Part shown: positions 1 through 11,607 of the stretch, one piece after another | Layout of the letters: each line of letters starts with the position of its first letter | Numbering within the stretch: position 1 is the stretch's first letter | From: Humulus lupulus | Taxonomy: Eukaryota > Streptophyta > Magnoliopsida > Rosales > Cannabaceae | DNA: 64,000 nucleotides | Assembly: GCF_963169125.1 (NCBI RefSeq) | Contig: NC_084802.1 | Coordinates: forward strand, 114,890,903 to 114,954,902 | Reading direction: 5' to 3' | The notes under the pieces: model-generated | Seen by the model: only the letters and a program-made list of their open reading frames with translations | Told to the model about the DNA's origin: nothing | The model's database searches: none | Translations under genes and position numbers: made by a program

Positions 1-2297
1 TGGGTTCTTCGGTGGTCGCTCCTCCACTGTCATAACTTCGGAGGTGGATGCCGCATCCAATTCGTGACGAAGGGTGCGAGCATACCTCTCCCTTGCCTTG
101 TTGCTATCTCCAGCAAGATGTGGTCCTCCACATATAGTATCTAGTGTGAAGTCCACAGGTTCAGGTTGCAAAGGTGGGGATCGTTGTCGCTTGAACCCAG
201 GATTGTTGTTGCTCCCCTCTCCTTGGGTCTTCTCTGCTTGATACTTTTTTAGCTTCCCCGACAAGAGGAGAAACTCTATCTCATCTTTGAGATGATTACA
301 CTCATTCGTGTCGTGACCATAGTCTCCATGGAAGCGACAGAACTTGTTCATATCTCTCTTACTCATCTCCTTCTTGATTGGTGGGGCTTTCCGGTAAGGG
401 ACCTCTTGATGACTGGCCAAGTAGATCTCTGCTCGACTCGCCGAAAGGGTGGTGTAGTTGGTGAATCGAGGTTCATACTTAGTTGGCTTGTCGTTTGGTC
501 CTGACTTAGCCTTCTTCTCATTGTGGCGGTCAGACCCGTTATTCCCACGTTTATTACCACCACCTTGATCATTCCCACCATTCTTGGGGGGATCATTCGA
601 CCCGCTCGGATTGTTCAATCCATTTTCTCCCTTCTCAATTGCATGATCCAACTTCATATACTTATCTTCCCGGTCTAAAAATTGTTGCAATGTTGAAATT
701 GGATGACGATGGATGCTGTCCCACAAAGGACTTCGATAGATAATGCCGGAAGAGATCGCCACCATCTTCCCCTCATCTCCAACCGCAGTAGCTCGGTTAG
801 CTTCTCTCATGAACCTTTGAATGTAGTTCTTGAGAGACTTATCTTTTCCTTGCCTAATATCCACCAAGTGATTGGCATAAATAGGAGGGGTTCGAGCAGT
901 ACTAAACTGCCTACAAAACTCCTTCCTAAAACTTTCCCAAGAAGTGATGGAGTCTGGTTTAAATTTCCAGTACCACTCATGGGCAGTGTCTGACAATGTG
1001 GAGGGGAAGACTCTGCAGCGATAGTCATCACTCACCCCGAGCAGCTCCATTTGATCTTCAAACTTTCCAACGTGTCTTACCGGGTCTTCCTTTTCTGTAT
1101 AAACTGGCAGTACCGGTGCTTTGTATTTCACTGGTGGTTGAGCTGCTCTAATTCGAACACAAAAAGGGCTGCCACTTCTGTGGTCTACTGGATCAATCGT
1201 AGCTGGTTGTTTTGACAAACTCTGGACTGCTATTGTCAAAGCATCAAGCTGGGCTTGGATGCCTGGGGCCACTGCTGGGGACTCACTTTTGGGACCACCC
1301 GGTCGGGTGTTCCTATCCGGCAAACCATCATCGAGTATTTCTACTCGACTGGCAGGACGGATTGGCTCTTGCCCTTCGACCGGGACGGTCCTCCTTCTAT
1401 CATCAATGACGTCCCTCAAGTCCTTCTGAGCAGTGTGCTTTCCCAAACTATCGAACACCGTACTCCGAGTCTTCTCGGAAGGTTTGCTGGGTGGAACGTG
1501 CTCCTTGCCACTACGCTGGTTGGGATGCCGTGGTGGCCTTCCTATCTGGGCTGGTCGATCCTCTCCTCCTCGATGATTATTATTATTCTTCTCCTTAGAA
1601 TGGTTAGTGTGATAACTCTCAGCTTCATCACGCCCATGCCCATCATTGAAGTGGGAAGTCTCATTGCCACGAGGAGCTTTATTGTGCTCCTGCTCAGGAG
1701 GTGTTTTCTTGCTGCTTGACTTGTGACTCCCTAACCTAGAAGTCTCTGATCGGTGGCTCCTTGAGGGGGTTTTGGAGTTCCCCCTTTGAGTTGAGGCAGT
1801 GCGCGATCGGACTCCATCCTCCTCATGACCAGGTGGGTTACTACCACCTCTGCCCGGTCTATCAGTTTTCTTACGACCAGCTTCTGTGGTCCTTGTCTCT
1901 ATGGGGGCTGCCACCCTAGGTGCAACCTGGGCATTGGCTCGGGTCAGCTGCGTAGTTGCCTCCAGAGCGAGTGCAGCTTCACGATGTCGCCTGTCGGCCT
2001 CCTCCTGCTGTCGATGGATCTCCTCACTCCTAGCGTCCATCTCCCGTTTCTGCTGCTCGAATGCGGCATTCTGCCTAGCCATTCCTCAGCGAACGCCTCC
2101 TGCCTAGCGTTGAACTGAGCCATCTCCTCCTGGAAGGCACTCATGGCTTCCTGAAGCTCTTCAACTTCTGGTGCTATGTCCTCGAGCATGACTCTGGGCT
2201 CAGTTTCATGATCTTGAACGCTAGGACCCTCTGATCTAGCTTGCTCTTTAAAGGAGCTCGTCTTCTTGGAGGCTGCATTGGTGTTCTTAGGCGCCAT
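1..2297 (-). pseudogene. gag: gag of Tat element X (one frameshift, open to window edge)
   Basis: Gag is the structural protein that packages retrotransposon RNA into cytoplasmic particles. Translation can start at the ATG at 2297-2295, just inside the primer-binding site. It gives an acidic, helical N-terminus, then slips frame near 2083, where one base appears to be missing. From the ATG at 2082 the second frame is open to base 1 with no stop, about 694 codons. In order it shows a charged, Gln-rich helix, a basic Ser/Arg-rich linker, a Retrotrans_gag-type core (about 1110-700, motif AHEWYWKF), a basic Asn/Gly-rich stretch, a variant zinc knuckle (CRFHGDYGHDTNEC, about 330-290), and the start of the linker to protease (CGGPHLAGD, about 130-105). 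The plus-strand open frames across this region are shadows. Apart from the frameshift it is well kept, so X is fairly young. Confidence 0.85.
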
Positions 2298-2333
2298 ATT
2301 GCTTCAGGGACCGTCTGTTCTTCTCTTGAGGCT

Positions 2334-2349
2334 CCTAATGAAAGCACCA
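2334..2349 (-). other. Primer-binding site of X
   Basis: On the minus strand, four bases beyond the LTR end, the sequence reads TGGTGCTTTCATTAGG. The same site, ending in TTGAG, follows the 5' LTRs of elements A and F. It starts with TGG, as expected for pairing with a tRNA CCA end. I cannot assign the tRNA with confidence; it is not the initiator-Met site. Confidence 0.75.
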
Positions 2350-2691
2350 AAATGTTGACTGCGTTTTTAGTCAACGACGTGAGAACGTCAAAAACGACAA
2401 ACCTTCAAGAGAATTCAAACGACACAGACAGTTTAATAAAGAAAATAAAGAACACACGCAATTTTTATAGTGGTTCAGCCCCAATCAGTTGGTAATAGCC
2501 TAATCCACTTAGACATTTGATTAATTTATCTACACTCAAGATCAGATGAACCTTAGTCAACTGATTTTCTTCAATGTAAATTCTCATAATACAAAAGAGT
2601 TCTCTCTCAAGAAAACGCACTTTCTCTCTCTAGAAAACTCAAACCAAAAATTCAAATGGCCAAAAATCCCTTCCTGATTCCATCAACCCTC

Positions 2692-2699
2692 TATTTATA
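2692..2699 (-). promoter_or_regulatory. TATA box of LTR X
   Basis: The minus strand reads TATAAATA, followed by G-rich sequence. It lies downstream of the minisatellite (in the transcription sense) and about 340 bp before the LTR end, the expected place for the U3/R boundary. Confidence 0.65.
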
Positions 2700-2741
2700 G
2701 GCTTGGGATCACACACTGATATCCCCCTAGGATCGGGATAA

Positions 2742-3205
2742 AGACCAAAGTCCGACCACACTCCTTGGACTGCTCCTCAGACCAATGTTCGACCACACCT
2801 TGGACTGCTCCTCGGACCAAAGTCCGACCACACCCTTGGGCTCTCCTCGGACCAAAGTTCGACCACACCCCTGGGCCCTCCTCGGACCAAAGTCCGACCA
2901 CACCCGTGGGCTCTCCTCGGACCAAAGTCCGACCACACCCCTGGGCTCTCCTCGGACCAAAGTCCGACCACACCCTTGGGCTCTCCTCGGACCAAAGTCC
3001 GACCACACCCTTGGGCTCTCCTCGGACCAAAGTCCGACCACACCCTTGGGCTCTCCTCGAACCAAAGTCCGACCACACCCTTGGGATCTCCTCCGACCAA
3101 AGTCCGACCACACCCTTGGGCTCTCCTCGGACCAAAGTCCGACCATTCATTTGGACTACTCCTCGAACTAAAGTCCGACCAGTCACTTGGCTTGGACGTG
3201 ACACC
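2742..3205. repeat. 35-bp minisatellite within LTR X
   Basis: The word tccgaccac or a one-base variant recurs at 2751, 2788, 2823, 2858, 2893, 2928, 2963, 2998, 3033, 3068, 3103, 3138 and 3173. From 2788 on the spacing is exactly 35 bp. The unit contains ggaccaaagtccgaccacac followed by a C/T-rich 15-mer. Because 35 is not a multiple of three, each unit shifts the frame, and several long open frames on both strands here are artefacts of the repeat. It lies in U3, upstream of the TATA box, so it could act as an enhancer-like array. Confidence 0.95.
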
Positions 3206-3524
3206 TCTCATGCAGTCAAAACTCTTCATTGATGTACTGGGCTGCTGCTAAGCTAGATCACCCAACTATTCCTTGCCACTTGTCATTTCTATCGCCACGT
3301 CATCATTTTCTAATTTTTGGGGATAACACACGTTCTTGCTGATGATGCAGTAGTCAAGGCCCATCCTTGTCAATGTCTTTCATGTAAACAAGTAAAGCAT
3401 TTATACGTTATTTAAGCAGTTAAATATATAACTACATAAATAGTTACCAAGCCATGAGTCGAGCTTGTCTTTTGTGGCGAGTGTACATGCCCAACAAGTG
3501 TACAGGAACCCTAAACCTTGGCAC

Positions 3525-3537
3525 GCTCTGATATCAA
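3525..3537 (-). other. Primer-binding site of chromovirus I (tRNA-iMet type)
   Basis: The minus strand reads TTGATATCAGAGC two bases after the LTR end. This is one or two substitutions from the TGGTATCAGAGC complement of initiator tRNA-Met that is standard for plant chromoviruses. Confidence 0.8.
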
Positions 3538-3539
3538 GT

Positions 3540-6101
3540 TGTAACGCCCTAGTTACTCCGAGACCGTTACTGTGAACTTTAAACCGTGCTTAACTAGCTA
3601 AACGAGTCATTTTGTTATAAACGTACATCTAGGTGTTATTAATAGGGTAAGGAGAAAAATCTAGATCAAAAGGAAAGAGTATATTTTATTTAAAACATAA
3701 AACTGTACATGGGCCCATAAAAGTGTTTACAAGTTATTTACAATTCAAAATGGTCATTGCAGTGTAAAAATTACAACCCGCCGACCTAAGCGGCAAAAAT
3801 AGGGTTAACCCCTAGTTCCTCTGAGAAACACCTTGGCCGTGGTGGTCAAGCGGTCGCATATGAAAACATCGCCACCTAAGCTCTCCACTAAAATTTGTGT
3901 AAGCTTTTCTTTCCCTTTTCCTGCATCACATAGAACCCGTGAGCCAAGGCTGAGCAAGAAATCTCATTACTGGATGTATAAAATATCACAGGATGATTAT
4001 GATAATCATACTGGGCTTGTAGCCCTAATCAGATAATAATGAGATTCTAATAATCATGCTGGGGTGTGTAGCCCTAATCAGAAGGTATCGAGATTCTAAT
4101 AATCATGCTGGGGCGTGTAGCCCTAATCAGAAGGTATCGAGATTCTAATAATCATGCTGGGGCGTGTAGCCCTAATCAGATGGCATCGAGATTCTAATAA
4201 TCATGCTGGGGCGTGTAGCCCTAATCAGATGGTGACTGATGAGTAAGTCACGAACTTAAACCAGATGAATGACTATGGAGTCACAAACTTGAATTAGATA
4301 AATGACTAATAAGTTTGTCATGAACTTGGGCTCCGCACCCATAGCCTTGTGACAATGCAATCACATGTGCCTTCTGGCCCCGGCTCTAAGTAACTAGCCT
4401 TTAGACTAGACAAGCGCTTATGTTTTTATCGAAATTAAGGTCGGTCAAGCATTTCATGCTTATGACGATAACGATTAGATCTAATCTTTTCGGCTTCCGT
4501 TAAACACGATAATACCGTTCTTGACTCATAAGTCAATACCATACGACCAATGCTCAGTACTACTGCCGAACTTGACTAATGAGACACAGCTTCACAGTCA
4601 ATGTTGACACCATTGCCGATTCTGAATAGTAAGTCTATGTCATTCACAGATAAGCAAGATTGCTAAGGATTTAATATGCAATCAATGTCCACATATAGGG
4701 CACTCTACATGCTTCATTAATAACTATGCATGTCACATACTAGGTGTAGTTCTCTTACCTCTGGTTCGAGCGTGAAATAATAAAAGGACGACCCTTGAGA
4801 ACGATCGATCCTTTGATTCCTTAGTGGTAGTCATAACCAAATATAACTTCCATCAATGAAAATCAACAATAAAATGTTCTTGACCTAAACCTCACTCCCA
4901 GGACATTGAATCGTACTCAAATAGTTACTAGATTCGATCCCAAGCCTTAGGAGTTGAAACCCCGAGCAAAAAACCCTCAAAAGCGCCCAAAATAATACCT
5001 TGGAAAAATAGGGTAGCGCTGCCCCCTAGCGCCTAGGAACTACAAGTAGGGATGCTTTGCCCTGGACAGCGTTGTAGCGCCCTCCCTTGGGCGTTGTAGC
5101 ACTAGAACTAGGATGATTCAGCCCTAGTTTTTCCCCTTCGACTTCTCCATTTTCCAACCTTCAAAACCTGATTCCAAACTTCAACCAAACTCACAAATGA
5201 ACCCAAATACCCATTTTTACAAGTCCTAAAAATCATAACCCAATCAATCTTTGCTAAAAACTTCCTTTAATTCTCACTATCAAATTCAAAAATCCCAACT
5301 GAAAAATCAATGAAAAACTAAGTAAAAGCCAGAGTTTCTATGGCTAGAATCTTACCTCAAGCTCAATATGAAACCCTCTTCAATGGTGTAACACAACTCT
5401 AGACCCTCAAGGCTTGATTCCTTAGCTTGATTCCTCAAATGGAGTTCGAAAATTCCAAAGGAAAAAAGGAAGAAAAAACGATCGGGAGAAGAAGAGAAAG
5501 ATGCTCTGTTTTTTCTTAAGCTTTCTACAACCTTATCAGTTTCATATAATGCCTTGGTAAAATGACCATATTGCCCCTAGGTTACGTAAAACCCTTAACA
5601 GCCACCATGGGCAAAATCGTCCTTTCCTGTCTGTCTCGTGAATTATAATTTACGTCCTTCAATTCCAGTTATTCCCAATATTCTCAAATACTAATAAATC
5701 ATATCCCATTACCCTTTAATTCTCGGTATATGTACTAATCACCAAATTACCCCGAGACTCACCTCGAGCCTCGAAATTAGCCCCTGACCAAACCGCTAAC
5801 TAGTATTCAAAGATCGTCTCATGCCGAATAGCTCTAACAAATCCACATTATAATGTGGCCTCATCAATAATCACCAACATGCATGTAAATATACAAATAT
5901 GCCCTCAACAAGCCAAATTACCAAAATACCCTTATAATGAAATGTGGACCCACATACATGAATTTATCATCATATAATAATATAATAATATAATTCACAT
6001 CAACATGCATATAATCATTTAATGGCATAATAAATCAATTATGGCCCTCCCGTCCTTCTAATCCAACCATTAAACCTCATTAGGGATTTTGGGGCATTAT
6101 A
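3540..6101 (-). repeat. LTR of chromovirus I (2.56 kb)
   Basis: The plus strand begins tgtaacgccc at 3540 and ends near ggggcattata at 6101, so on the minus strand the first dinucleotide has decayed from TG to TA. The LTR contains a 49-bp tandem array. The stretch holds no coding sequence that I recognise. Bases 6102-6106 (cttat) would be the right-hand target duplication; the left one is lost. Confidence 0.7.
3991..4232. repeat. 49-bp tandem repeat in LTR I
   Basis: Units beginning gagattctaataatcatgc start at 4040, 4089, 4138 and 4187, with a diverged partial copy before them from about 3991. Each unit carries gtagccctaatcaga. Copies differ by only one to three bases, so the expansion is recent relative to the LTR. 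Confidence 0.9.
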
Positions 6102-6250
6102 CTTATGGTCTTCTTGCCTTCAAGGCAGGATTCACAGACTGGAAGATAACCAACAGTTAATTCTCTTAAAGTTCCCTCATTTGCTAGTCTGTTAATTCTT
6201 TCCAAACCAATGTGCCATAATCTCAAATGCCATAGATATGTTTCACTGTC
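6102..6250 (-). pseudogene. GAG-pre-integrase fragment of copia K
   Basis: The minus strand translates to a run ending in YLWHLRLWHIGLERINRL, then a CESC-type cysteine pair and LEGK. This is the zinc-binding pre-integrase domain that precedes copia integrase (usual form LWHLRLGHIG...CESCLEGK). It is interrupted at 6102 by the chromovirus LTR, so the integrase core is absent. No function remains. Confidence 0.75.
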
Positions 6251-6699
6251 AGAATTTGTTTTTAGAAATTTAATAGATCATGGATTTGCAACTTTAAACA
6301 TTTAAGAGTTGTATATAGATCGATGTTTTTTCTTAAGTTTAGACAGCCCATCATTGGTTTTTGCATGACATATCTCAATACCACATCTTAAGATAACAAT
6401 CGAACTATTATTGCAAGAAATATCGAAACCTTGTTCATGCAACATAGAAATAATAGAGTTCTTAATTAATAATCATAAACTAAATTTTTCTAAGACATTA
6501 TTTTCCTTGTTATAAATAGAAATCTAAACTTTCTAAAATAAGAACAGACTAAAAAATTTACATTTTACATAACAAAATTTAAAATCCAAATAAAACTAAT
6601 GATCACGTTCCATCTCTATCAATCATCTGGCGCACACTTAACCTCTTTGTGGAAATTTTCTTAACATGCGATGAAGAACAAAAATATAGTTAGTGGCAT

Positions 6700-7099
6700 G
6701 TGTGAGTAAAATAATCACCAGAAAAAATATATGTAAATCATATTTACCTTCATTTCTTTCAAATGATTGGGCACAACAGCTTCTTCAGCTTCATCTATAA
6801 TCGAGTGCCATATATCATATGCATTCTCGATATGAATATTTTTCCTATCATTTCGTCAAGGAAGCTATAAAGCAAGCAATTACAAGCCAAATGATTGGAC
6901 TTACTCCAATCACTATATTTTTCATATTCTTCATAGCCATGTGAAATGATGGAACTGATGGGGGCTCTTCAACAACCACATTCATTAACTTTTTAGTTCT
7001 AAGAACGATCATCATTCCCGAAAACCAACAATGCATGTCACTTAGACCAAATGTGAGAGTTTTGAGGAAGATATCAAGGGTATGTTTGGGAGATGGCAT
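6700..7099 (-). pseudogene. gag fragment of copia K
   Basis: An 83-codon open stretch from an ATG at 7099 carries the copia gag signature: a conserved Phe/Leu-Thr helix, the VLRTKKL and EEPP blocks, then, after a frame change, WSKSNHLACNCLL. Next comes a fragment reading AYDIWHSIIDE in yet another frame. This order fits the N-terminal gag (UBN2-type) domain of copia elements. At least two frameshifts separate the blocks, so it is dead. Confidence 0.6.
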
Positions 7100-10000
7100 G
7101 ATTGCCGAAATATATAAATAATATCACAAAATGAATTTATCATATATAATGAATATCAACAATTTTTGGAATAGTAAATATTTTGCATAAGTGCAACAAT
7201 AATTTAAATAACACATAAAAAATAATTATTACTAATTCAGCAATAAATTAATTTTGAGAAACATCTCGAATTCATAAGTGAAATCTTAAAATCAACTATT
7301 TTCTCTTTTGACTTATGAACAACTGCTAGTTTGGCCAAGATTAACTAGTCCGCTCGAAAGCCTAGCAAAGCTTTGTGAGTGTAACCCATTATTTTAAATT
7401 AATTACTTAACTCAAGAGTGTGTCGCCGGACTAGTCAAACTTGAAATACATCATCAATCCTATTCTATATTGAAGTTAACCTTGAATAACAACACAGTCA
7501 GAAACCTTCCTTTGGGTGACGCAAACAAAGGCACCTCGAGACCCATTCCATGAAACATCAGTATTAACTAATAATGGAGACTATAGGAGTTATTGTTATT
7601 ACCTTTTCTCCCACTAACTATTTTATAATATGTGTCTTCTCAAAACATCCTATACATTTTAACTAATTAAATCAATCCAATTAATTTACCAAATGATATC
7701 CTTATAATTACTAATCTCATTAAGCATTTAAATCAGTAAACAAGATTTAATCATCTTACTAAATAGGCCCGTAAATATCTAGTCAATAAATACTCTAATT
7801 ATTTAGCATATCATTTGCCTATCTAATAAAAATAATTATCAAATAGGTCATGAAATTAACACTTAAAATCAATTTACTGCATTGTTCTAGTTTAATTAAA
7901 TGATTCATTTAATGCATATAATCAAAGAGGAAGTTCCTAATTCAAACATGTATCTACTCGATATGAGATGTATGCTTGAATTAGATATATACTGTGTGGG
8001 TAATATGAATGACATGTTATAATGCATGACAATGTTATTAAACACTTTTAATACATTCAAACATTTAAATAAATAAATAGAAACAATAAACAAGTAAATA
8101 AATGTGAGCCGGATGTTTTGGGTAATTATATAAAAATTACAACACTTGCAATAATTTACAAAAAAAAAAAAAAAAAAACAAGGCATCATGTAGAATCTCC
8201 ATCTCCATCTTTTTAGTCCTTCTATTATTTTTATGCCATCTAGCCCATTTTTGAATTATAAATGACTTCAATAATTTTAAACGATCATTTAAAAATATTG
8301 AACTTGGCTAATAAAAGCTCAATAGGTCATTTATGTCCAATATGAACTTTGGCCACTTAATTCCAAATTTAATTAGAATTTTAAAATTCTAATTAACTAT
8401 TTGGGACAAGCCCACAAATTCAAGGAAACCAATAATCACTCTAGGGCTCGGGTAAGGAGCCAAGTGAGTTAGGTTTGAAATTTGGGCTTGGGTTGGTGGG
8501 TTGGCTCAAAGAGCCACCAAACGACCAACACACTAGGCAGCTAGGCGCGGCTGGGCGACCAAGGTGGCTAGGGTGGGTAGGGCTAGACACGCACATGCTT
8601 GCACGATGGGCTGTGCAAGGTGCGCTAGGGGGGCGATTGGGCGCGCCTGATAGATGTGCAAGGTGCGGTAGGGGCGTGGTGCAGGACAACCATGGGGTTG
8701 GTGCGACTGGGCAGCTAGGGGGCTGGTGCGACTGGGCAGCTACGGAGCTAGGGCGACTGGGAAGCCAAGTGGCAGGGGAAATTGGGCAGGGGCTAGGGTT
8801 GTCGATAGGCTCTTGGCACCATGGGACTCAGGGCTCAGGATTTTACACTTTTGCAATTAATCATACTATTGCAGAAAATTAAATTACAAAAAATCCTATG
8901 CCCCATATGGCTTACAATTTTGTAGATCTAGAAAAATAAGAACAATTTCTAAACCCAAAACACCATATAATTAACGACTCTTAAGAACAAAGATTCATCA
9001 AATTAAACACCCATCCATTCATCACATATTACAATAATATAAGAATTCATATTATACCCACACAGTAATTAAGGCATGGAGAGATTAATGACCACTATGG
9101 TTACCAATTGATAATAACTTTTTTACCATGGGCACAGCAAAAAGCATAGGGTGCTGGGCCTAGAGTTTTGAAAATAAAATTATTTAAATATACTTTAAAT
9201 AATTAGATCCATTAACATGGAATACATTAATCATAGAGAAATAAAAAGATGAGGATTTACAAGTTGAAGAACGATCAAGAATCCTTGCTATCTTTTTGTA
9301 TCTGCAACAAACATCCAATCCAAAGCAGTTCTTCAAAATACTCAAACCATGATCTTCCAAGATATGTCTCTACTCCTTAAGAAGTGTGTGGGCACATAGA
9401 GTAATTGTAGTGAATTTTTTTTTTATTCACAAGATATGCTCAACACAGTTTCAAAAGCCAACCCTTATGGGAACCATTATTCAATTCCTCTCTGAAAGGT
9501 ATAGTTCCATATATGTATATTTTTCCCCATCCATTTACATCAATGAGTTCCTAAAATAAACTTTCCTGCCTGATCATTCTTACAAACCATAACGAGTGAA
9601 TCAAAGAACTCATATGACATAAATAGGAGTTCATAATAACTTTATAGTTAAGATAAATTTTTATATGATCATCTTATCGATATGTTTAATTAATACTTAT
9701 AAAGTAAATGGTATTATTAAGCATTAATAACATAATGGGTCATGTTCATGTATAAACTCTTTATACAAAGTACCTTCACTAAGATGTCCTACTACATCAG
9801 TAATCTGGATCTAGATTACATGTATTCATAATACTAGTGAACCGTAGTTACAGTATTTAATCAAAATATTTCATATAACTTTTTTTTACTGCAAACTGTT
9901 TGAATTCGTTCCATACAATCTTATTCCTCTCGTTCCAATACAAGATTGTAGTCACAATAACGAATTTTGGAATTTTCTAATATTCATATAATAACATTCT

Positions 10001-10103
10001 AATAATAATAATAAACAAACAATATGTGCAAAAATTCATTTGAATTATTTATTTCATAAAACATTGTTCAAAACATATGCTTTAAAGGGCACTAATCCCG
10101 ACA
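7100..10103 (-). repeat. LTR and leader of copia K (inner boundary unresolved)
   Basis: The outer LTR edge is at 10103. The inner edge and primer site could not be located: no TGGTATCAGAGC-like word is preserved. The region is AT-rich except for 8440-8830, which is an island of short G-rich near-repeats (ggtgcgactgggcagctagg and variants). It also has an A-run at 8160-8178. Long open frames over the island (for example 8475-8882) are low-complexity artefacts. No gene is seen. Confidence 0.45.
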
Positions 10104-10727
10104 AGATACAAATAGATAGAGAGAGAGAAAGAGTGAGGCGGCTAGAAGAAAAGAGAAGAGGGAGAAAGTCTGAGAGTTTTCTTTCTTTTTTAACTTAGGG
10201 TTTCAGTTTTTTTTTTTATTATTTCATTTCTAAATTAAAACTAATTTAAAATAAAGCTTATGTATTTAATTAATTAAGCAAAACCTTATGAAAAATATAT
10301 TAAATCATTTATTTACTAATTATTTAATTAGTCACTCTCTTTTGTTAGACTACCATTTAATTATTAGAGTAAATCCTTTTTAAAAAATTAAACTAACAAT
10401 TATCTAAATGTTTTTTAAATCCCAAAATATAATCAATTGGCATTTCACCTAATTTATCACACTTAGTTAATAAAATTATCTTTTTTTATTAAAATTAAAA
10501 CATCTTGATATTATTTCCACAAATAATACAATAATTGAGCGATGAAATTTTCTCTTATTTTAAATATCACAATTTAAAATATCAATCTTCAAATCTTGAT
10601 AAATCCTATTTATCAATTTAAAGATTTCATATTCTTTATTTCCCAATAAATAATAATAACACAAATTAAAAACAAAAATGATTTGATTCCCAATTATAAA
10701 CTTTAATATAATTTATTTATTCCAAAG
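10104..10727. other. AT-rich spacer, nothing recognised
   Basis: This holds a purine-rich patch (gagagagagaaagagtg, about 10115-10175) and then about 500 bp of AT-rich sequence without open frames. It may be the flank into which copia K inserted, or the remainder of another element. Confidence 0.4.
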
Positions 10728-11290
10728 TGTTGTACCCTAAAATCATGAGCTCAACTATCGTGCTCGGGGCACAGCTGACACGTAACAAGTAAATGATGCA
10801 AGACTTCAGAGATGTTTTGCTAACTCCAGACCCAACAACTCAAGGTTGTGTCACTGAGTCCGGGACACCCTAGGATCCCTCAGATCGTTTGAAGCGCCCA
10901 TGCAAAGATCAAAGTATCCAATGTCTAATGTCCAGATCGCATTCATTAATCCCGAGTATTATCTAAGTCAATTTGTCCTGCTCCAGTTATATCCAGTTGG
11001 AGGGTGGAATCTAGCTCGAGGTGATTCAAAGACGCACATGGAAGAATCCTTACAAGGTCGGACGCCCAATATGCACAATAAATCCACACAATCATTATAT
11101 ATATTTATTGATTGATGTAAATAGCAATAGGCTTAATTAGGGTATTTACGTATCCATTTATTTTGGACGTTACCCAATCCTGTATGTTACCATTTATAGT
11201 ACGGTTACTCAATATTGTCCATCATAATTCCCTATAAATATAAGGGGACTTGATAGGGGAAATTTTAGTTTCTATGCTTCATAGAGGGTA
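10728..11290 (+). repeat. Truncated LTR-like fragment J
   Basis: It begins tgttgtaccc and has a TATA box (tataaata, 11233-11240) followed by G-rich sequence about 25 bp downstream. The layout resembles the U3-R part of Tat LTRs. No primer site, coding sequence or partner LTR is seen, and the right edge is only estimated. Confidence 0.4.
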
Positions 11291-11587
11291 CTAATTAAAA
11301 CAAATGCTAGGAATATTAAATATTTCAAAATAATGTTACTTTATGGCACTTTACCCAAAATACCCTTGCCATTTTCCCCTCACTTCTCTCTTCTCTCTTC
11401 CCTCTGTATCTTTCTCGGCTCACTCTCTCTCACCTCACGGCACCACCAACACCACCACCACACTAAATATTTCATGTCTAATAGATCCTTGGGTTTTTTT
11501 TTGTGATTTACCTTAAAATATAAAACATAGTTTCAAAAGACTTGACACATTTTTAGAAGACAAAAATCGAGCCCCCTTGTAATATTC

Positions 11588-11607
11588 TAGGTCGGTTGAC
11601 CGACCTA
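11588..11607. repeat. Inverted repeat in LTR-like region of H
   Basis: Two 9-base arms (taggtcggt and accgaccta) are separated by two bases. Further copies of the arm lie at about 11617-11625 and 11699-11714. It could form a hairpin or be a paired binding site. Confidence 0.7.

Larger units (their letters stand above)
1..3328 (-). mobile_element. Tat-type Ty3/gypsy element X, 5' part
   Basis: Reading leftwards on the minus strand, this stretch holds a 5' LTR (2353-3328), a primer-binding site, and a gag gene that runs off the window edge into the protease linker. The gag core and the variant zinc knuckle are those of the plant Tat lineage. The LTR begins TGTTATCC on the minus strand, like the LTRs of the two other Tat elements here. 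On the right the element abuts chromovirus leader sequence (3334-3539), so it probably inserted into chromovirus I. Its other end and its target duplication lie outside the window. Confidence 0.85.
2353..3328 (-). repeat. 5' LTR of X (976 bp)
   Basis: On the minus strand it starts TGTTATCCCC at 3328 and ends AGTCAACA at 2353, giving canonical TG...CA ends. It includes a TATA box at 2699-2692 and a 35-bp tandem array in the part upstream of the TATA box (U3). The partner LTR is outside the window. Confidence 0.8.
3329..6101 (-). mobile_element. Chromovirus I (Ty3/gypsy), truncated to one LTR plus leader
   Basis: On the minus strand an LTR (6101 to 3540) is followed by an initiator-Met primer site and about 200 bp of untranslated leader. 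The leader is then cut by the end of element X. The LTR end GGGCGTTACA and the primer site match those of chromovirus B, so they belong to the same family. No coding part of this element is in the window. Confidence 0.75.
6102..10103 (-). mobile_element. Ty1/copia element K, degraded 5' portion
   Basis: On the minus strand the element starts at 10103 with TGTCGGGATTAGTGCCC, a start typical of many plant copia LTRs. It continues through a long LTR and leader into a gag fragment (7099-6700) and a GAG-pre-integrase fragment (6250-6102). Protease and the spacer between are missing or unreadable. The rest of pol has been cut off by chromovirus I. All reading frames are broken. Confidence 0.65.

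Noticed and set aside
1255..1719. 154-codon plus-strand frame
   Set aside because: It is the shadow of the minus-strand gag of X, whose frame has recognisable gag and zinc-knuckle motifs.
2331..2352. Possible tRNA gene or fragment near the primer sites
   Set aside because: Only the short primer-complementary stretch is present. No cloverleaf can be drawn here or at the other primer sites.
2695..3251. Several overlapping open frames of 90-170 codons rich in Pro, Arg and Trp
   Set aside because: They arise from the 35-bp repeat, which has few stop codons and rotates frame. The same peptide words appear in several frames on both strands.
3991..4232. Possible CRISPR-like array
   Set aside because: The units are contiguous tandem repeats without unique spacers, inside a plant retrotransposon LTR.
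8441..8882. Overlapping frames on both strands in a GC-rich island
   Set aside because: The sequence consists of short G-rich near-repeats inside the LTR or leader of copia K. The peptides are low complexity.
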